Below, one piece after another: positions 58,612 to 64,000 of a stretch of 64,000 nucleotides of DNA (position 1 is the stretch's first letter; every line of letters begins with the position of its first letter). A model generated the notes under the pieces. It saw nothing but the letters and a program-made list of their open reading frames with translations, searched no databases and had not been told where the DNA came from. The position numbers and the translations under genes were made by a program. Origin of the DNA: Taeniopygia guttata (Eukaryota > Chordata > Aves > Passeriformes > Estrildidae); NCBI RefSeq assembly GCF_048771995.1, contig NC_133027.1:62371501-62435500 (forward strand), written 5' to 3'.

Positions 58612-61566
58612 CTGACAGGGTTATCGGAAATTGGAAATCTTATCTTTATTTTTCTTGGCTGCTTCTTGGGTGGCGGAGGAAGGTGAATGGCAACCCAGCT
58701 GACATTCTAAGAAGAAAGGCTGTGCCTTTAATGGAAATGTTTTCATCTACCTGTGTTAACAGACAGCACAAAAAAAGTATTGTTTAAAGGTACCTTTGAG
58801 GGAGAAATAGAGTAATTAAACAAAGAATTTTGAGTATAAGCTCATTCAAGCATTTTTCATCTTGCTTTTGTTGCATGAAAAGACTAATGCAATTAAAGAA
58901 CACATTCATTCACTTAGTGAATGTCCCCATTCTTTAATATGACTGTATGCTGCTTTACTGAGAACGACCAAGGCAAGGATCTTTCTGTATATGGCTGAGA
59001 GAACAGAGTGGTGTGAAAAGTAGAGGTTCTGGCACAAAAAGGCTCTTTTCCCTTCAAGAGCAGCAAGCCCACAGTCTCACTGTCAAGACCTAATGCAAAA
59101 GGACAGCTTGCATGGACAAGACAAAAGTTTGTAAAGTGATTCTACTTTGGAGGGTGAAGATGCCCAGAAGAATGCTCTGACTCCCTACTAGCAATCTTTC
59201 TTTTGAACTCTACTCTTCTGCTCATAGGGACAGAAGCTGATGTACTGGTAAAACTGGAATTGTTATTAGTGTACTATAATTCCAACATTTTCTAGGAAAA
59301 CAGTCTTTAATTAAATAAGAAACTAAATCAGCCTACTCCTATATGCTTTTCTCAAGAGTAAATAAAATTAATAAACTAGAGGCTTGGAAGAAAAACCTTC
59401 TTAAAAAGGCATGAGATCTGCAACTATTTCTGAAACAAGTAGCATCATTTGCCATTAGAGATAGAAATCTGGATTAGGTGGTTCAGGAGAATGATCTGGC
59501 TGCTAATTTCCTACATTCTTATGTTTTATATACACTAGTTTTCTTCAACAGAATGGCCCAAGCTTAAAGCTCAACTGTATTCAAGGCTTCCATGAGCTGC
59601 TGAGTATTTGGGTGTGGAGGTTTGCTGTGATCATCTGTAGGGGCTTACCACCACCACACATCTTCACAGATCTTGGTTTCAATCACAACTACAAGCAGAA
59701 GTTCCAAAATAGCCCAAGAAAGGAAGTTCCCCAAGTTGTTTTTAAATTCAGGAAGTCGAAGGATGCTACTAAAGCCTCCAGAGCTAATACAAATGCTAGT
59801 CTCATTCACAGGGTATGCCATTCTTACTGAATGCTTCCGTAACTCAGACTTTCTGGGCTTCCCCATCCTTGAATATATTTTAAAGACAATATAAGGAGAC
59901 TGTGTTTGGCTGTTCAGAAAACCACAGTCCCTGAGGATCAGACTGCAAAAAAGAAGCCTTCAGATCAGGTGTTGCCTGGGAATTTGCTCTGCAGACACCT
60001 CAATGCAGTAAGCACGGAGAAAGGGCAGGGTACAGACACTGTATGGCTTAACAGACACCATGTGGCTCAGGACTATTCCTGATGTGAATTATAAATGTAG
60101 TCTGCAAATCTGCCTGGGTTGTCCCTATCTTTTTTTCCCCAAGTAAAAATGACAGAATTGTGTAAGCACACAAACACTGTCTACCTGTGTATATGGATGT
60201 CTGCATTTATTTGCATTGATCCTGTTAGTTTTTTCCTTAAACAGTGCACTTTTATCAGGAAAAAAAGATAATACTCAGAGCGACTCTGGCCAGCCTCCTC
60301 AAAATGAAGGTTTTCTTGTTTGGTTTGGCATAAATTTAGAATACCATCAGCTCAGAGCAATGGCCAGGAGGTTGTCTGTTACAGTTGTTGTGTATCCAGT
60401 GTTGTCTGATAACCATGGAAGACCTTCCTAAGGCTGGGACCACCATCTGCACTTGCCAGCACAGAGTACACGGGCTGATGGTAGCTGGTTCTTGAGAACC
60501 AGTTAGAGCTCCCTGACCTTCCTCCTTGCTCTGGGGGTTGGGGGTCTGGCTTCAACATCTTCCAGGTTAGAAAATATTTGCAATAGGTTAAGTTTCTTAC
60601 TCTGAGAAGAAGATTTGTTTGTTTGATTGCTTCTGCTCTGCCTCTGATGATGCCTTATACTGCAAAGAAAAGGAGAAGCATTGAGAAGTCTGTGAACTGG
60701 CTGACAGTGATCCTGGGGATCTAGGGAGGTCTGGAGAAGAATGAAGCTACTTCAGGTCATGTCTTTCTCACCTTGCCTTGCAAAACCCATATTCTCCATC
60801 TGTCTTTTGTCCTGGAAGTAGGGAGGATGACAGAGGTGCTGCAGTTCTAACATTGCTATCAAATGAGGCTCTCATCTGATGGGACACTGAGGCACCTCAG
60901 GAACATGGCCAGACACAGAATGTGCCCCAGTGACTTGGACTGATAAATGACATTCAGCATATTTAAAGTGCAATCTAGATGAGTGTCAGTGTTATGCCAC
61001 AGAAGAGTTATTTGTGTTTATGCTGATGGATACAGATGTTTGTGTGTGTGTGTTTTTGAGTTTCTGAAGGTCCACAAAGGAAGTCATCAGTGAAAGGTTG
61101 AAATCCCCCAAGACAAAAATGTAAAAAAAAAATAGCTTGAAGTCACCCACAGGTGGTATTGACAAATAACTGTTTCCCAGGGGTCCAAGAGAATTTTCGC
61201 CTTGGTTTGGGCTGACTGAATGCTAGTTAGTGAGGCATGATTGTGACAACCATTCTTCTCTGTGTTACCAAATAATCTGAAACCTTTCTCTGACTTTTTC
61301 AAGTATATTGTGGTTTGTAATCACTAAGTCTGTCAGCTGCTGGGAGGATGACAGGTTCAATGGTCATCTCAGCACTGGGGGAAGACCAGTGGGGCAATGA
61401 TGACCAGCATGTCCCAGAAAACAGAATTCTGGTCATGGGAAAGATCAGTTCAGCAAATTTCTCAGGCAACAAAATGCACACAGTTGCTTTCAAAAGAAAA
61501 ACACAAGTCAAGCTATGTCACTTGACTGGCAACAAAGTCAAGAGCTTATTAAAAGTAAGTTGAGTG

Positions 61567-61626
61567 TATCTGAGTTGTAGAAACCTTTCATGCTTGCATC
61601 TGAGTTGTAGAAAACTGTCATACTTG
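61567..61626. repeat. 30-bp tandem duplication
   Basis: Two adjacent 30-bp units (61567-61596 and 61597-61626) share ATCTGAGTTGTAGAAA and are identical at 26 of 30 positions. The divergence suggests an old duplication in non-coding DNA. Confidence 0.85.
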
Positions 61627-64000
61627 CACAACAAGCCACCGGGTGTTGAGGCAAGAGACTGACCAGCTGTCACGGATCTTATGATGCTGTCTGTCATGTG
61701 AACCAGGTTTGCAAAGAAAATCTCTCTGATGTGCCTTTGAGATAGTTACTCTGCAGATCAGCTGCCATGGCCCTGGCAGAAGGCTTTCTATGCCCCTCAC
61801 TTTATATCATTCCATATGCTTAATCCTTTACTCTCAGGAGTCCTTAGCAGCCTTAATGAGAGAAATGGGCAAAAAACCCCAGTCTCAGCAAGGTGAACTT
61901 GGGCAAAATCTTACATTTCTGTACTCTCACCTTTCTGTACTCTCTTGTAGATTGTTGCAAGGCTACAAGTTATAACTGGTCAGATTAAAGGGACTGTTTT
62001 GTCCCTGCTTCCTTGTTAGTTCATTGCATGGAAGCAGACCCCACTTGTAGTTTTATCAGCCTCCCACATGTAAACCTCTCAGAACCTGCCAGTTCCTCTC
62101 TGAGGAGGAGGATGGTGTGAAGAAATGTCACCAGTGATTACTTTTTGAGTGCACAGTGGGCTGGAACATCCTCTCACTGGCACCTGCTATGATGTAGCCT
62201 TCACAGGAGGCCCTTGCTGACATGTGCATCCCATCTGCTGATCTGCCTCTGCTCTCACTCCTTTTTTGCCTGCTTTCTGCTTGGTCTGAAGGCATAAACT
62301 CAGCTCCTGTCCTGGGAGTATTTCGCACCCTGTGCCCTGGGAAAAGCTGAGGATCTGGACCAACTTAGGGCATCTCCAATGGCATGGCAGGCTAAAGCAG
62401 CTGTTACAAAACCATCAGGAGAAATGAGACATGGGAATCCTAGGCTTCTTTTGTCATAAGAGGCATGAGAATAGTATGGACTCATGCTGCTGAAGGGAAC
62501 GTAGGCAGGTAAATGAGATGCACTTCAGGGCACAAAAGAGCAGAGTGAGAGCTTCTGTTGGGAAGAAGAGTTTAAGAGCAAGGTACTACTGTTGAATACT
62601 GAGAGCAGTATGGCGTTACTTCCTAATTGTCTTTGACAACATTTGGTACTTTCTACCTTCCCAAAAGCTTAGTGGGCTTCAGGCCCCTTCCACAGAGAGC
62701 TGCAGTCAGCAGGGACATTAAAGGTTTGTTACTAGCTGCTATTCAATTGAAGTATAACCATTCCTCGAGGTGTTGAGAGAAGTGTGAGTGTACATGCACC
62801 TTTCCATAGGATAGCTGGTTAGTAGGATTGAGGTTAGCCAGCATTAATGGGATGACGCTCAGTGACAACTGGGCAGTCTGCAGTACAAATCGGCCATGAT
62901 GTGTGCAAGTGCCACTATCCATAATCAGACAACACACTAGGATGGCTTCTTGGTTTTCTCTACCCTTCTGTAATTGTTGTGTATTATATGGGAAGATCCC
63001 AGCACCTCCTGAATTTCTGCAAGATCTTAATGGGATTTGTATTCTACACTTTGCAGTTTAACATTGTTCATGAAAAACAATTATACCTTCCTCATTTTCC
63101 TGTGGTCATGTGTATCCTCTTTTTAATGCAAGGTTTGTGGAGAAGGAATGGTTCCTGTCTGTGCACAAGATTATTAGCATGCCAAAGTCCTGTTAAAGTC
63201 ATGGTGAGGATGTACCAAAGGGTATCAGTGATTCAGTGTCCACTTACAGTAAAGGGTATTGCACTAAAGGAACATCTCACTGTGGCCCCATAAGTTAGTC
63301 CAAGGCAGAGTTCATTCAGAACAGTTCCTCTAGGGACACATGAAATCTCTTCATTCATAAGATTTTTTCTGGAACTAGATCTTTGAATCATACTTATTTT
63401 TTAGAGACGAGTCATTGACTGAAAGCATTATTTAGAGCAATTCATCTCTTAATCCTAGCATTGCAATGTTTTTGTGCCATATTTCTTTGACAACTCAAAT
63501 CAAAACCTAGATGCTGAGCCACATCCCTTTTCTCTCTGTGTCCCCAGACCTAGAATTCCAGGCAAACACCCTGATATTAAATCTATCCTCTGTATTATCT
63601 GGTACAGTCTAGGTCATGGTTATATGTTTTACCATCTATTTTCTATAGAGGTGATTTGGGGACTGCACCAGGTAGGCTCCCTGTACCTTTCACTGGTACT
63701 GAAAATAAAAGGGATCAAATGGAAAGCACTGTCTAAATGCAGGTTAGTTTTATCTCAGCCATGCTTAGTTCACAGTGGTCACGAAGAAGAGCAAACTGAA
63801 AGGAGTAATACCTTATGCTGCTGGAGCCTGCCTGACCTCCCCCTGACATTAACCTCATCCCAAATTTGCCAAAGCAGTTAGATTCTCAGCTCCCATTTTA
63901 ATTCAGGATGAGTGGGTGATTAAAAAGGCAATAGGTTCCCTAAGTATCTTTGAGGATCTGATCCTTGGCTTCACTTCCTAACCAGAGTCCCCAGTGGTAA

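Larger units (their letters stand above)
56681..64000. other. Non-coding interval to the end of the window
   Basis: AT-rich DNA with T tracts at about 58498-58514 and 58591-58611 and a GT-rich run at 58560-58590. No gene, RNA or well-preserved transposon was recognised. The 135-codon plus-strand frame at 63474-63881 is the longest here and resembles nothing known. A 30-bp duplication at 61567-61626 is listed separately. Confidence 0.55.

Overview
The window is vertebrate nuclear DNA, most likely from a bird. It is overwhelmingly non-coding. It holds CpG-island promoters, spliceosomal exon boundaries (GT/AG), CR1 LINE 3' ends of the kind that dominate bird genomes, one decayed LTR retrovirus and many microsatellites. 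No prokaryotic gene organisation, CRISPR array, rRNA or tRNA was recognised. Most open frames are short chance frames in introns, intergenic DNA or GC-rich islands and are not annotated.

Layout. (1) About 1970-2960 is a CpG island. On the minus strand it contains a first coding exon reading Met-Pro-Lys-Pro followed by GTGAGT, the ERM-family start (ezrin or radixin). I favour EZR because a TAGAP-like RhoGAP sits about 26 kb away on the same strand; EZR and TAGAP are near neighbours with the same relative orientation in human 6q25.3. Bases 1-2387 are then intron 1 of that gene. (2) 3.0-18.1 kb is AT-rich non-coding DNA. (3) A CR1 3' end at 18.13-18.57 kb is followed by an orphan CpG island (18.79-19.42 kb) with CCAAT and TATA boxes but no recognisable gene. 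(4) 19.4-28.3 kb is non-coding and carries a long (AC)n. (5) 28.31-29.15 kb holds two minus-strand exons for the C-terminal half of a TAGAP-type RhoGAP domain. The exon for the catalytic arginine finger and the long TAGAP tail were not found. (6) 30-31 kb has a small GC-rich patch with a CTCF-like motif and a CR1 scrap. (7) 32.45-34.89 kb is a degraded endogenous retrovirus on the plus strand: a 5' LTR, a gag/leader remnant, a protease with the LDTGA motif and a frame break, the very start of RT, then only the end of the 3' LTR. (8) 37.29-37.64 kb is a third CpG island with a 99-bp (GACCCG)n repeat just before a plausible plus-strand first exon. (9) 45.005-45.094 kb is a plausible internal plus-strand exon of unrecognised identity, possibly the same gene. 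(10) 45.1-64.0 kb is non-coding, with a CR1 fragment and simple repeats.

The most interesting points are the GACCCG/GGGTCC hexanucleotide array beside a candidate start codon, which is G-quadruplex-prone and open in several frames on both strands; the TAGAP-like fragment without its catalytic half; an overlapping upstream ATG at the ERM first exon; a UGCAUG (RBFOX-type) cluster in the presumed intron before the 45-kb exon; and the orphan TATA/CCAAT CpG island. I found no convincing wholly new biological system.
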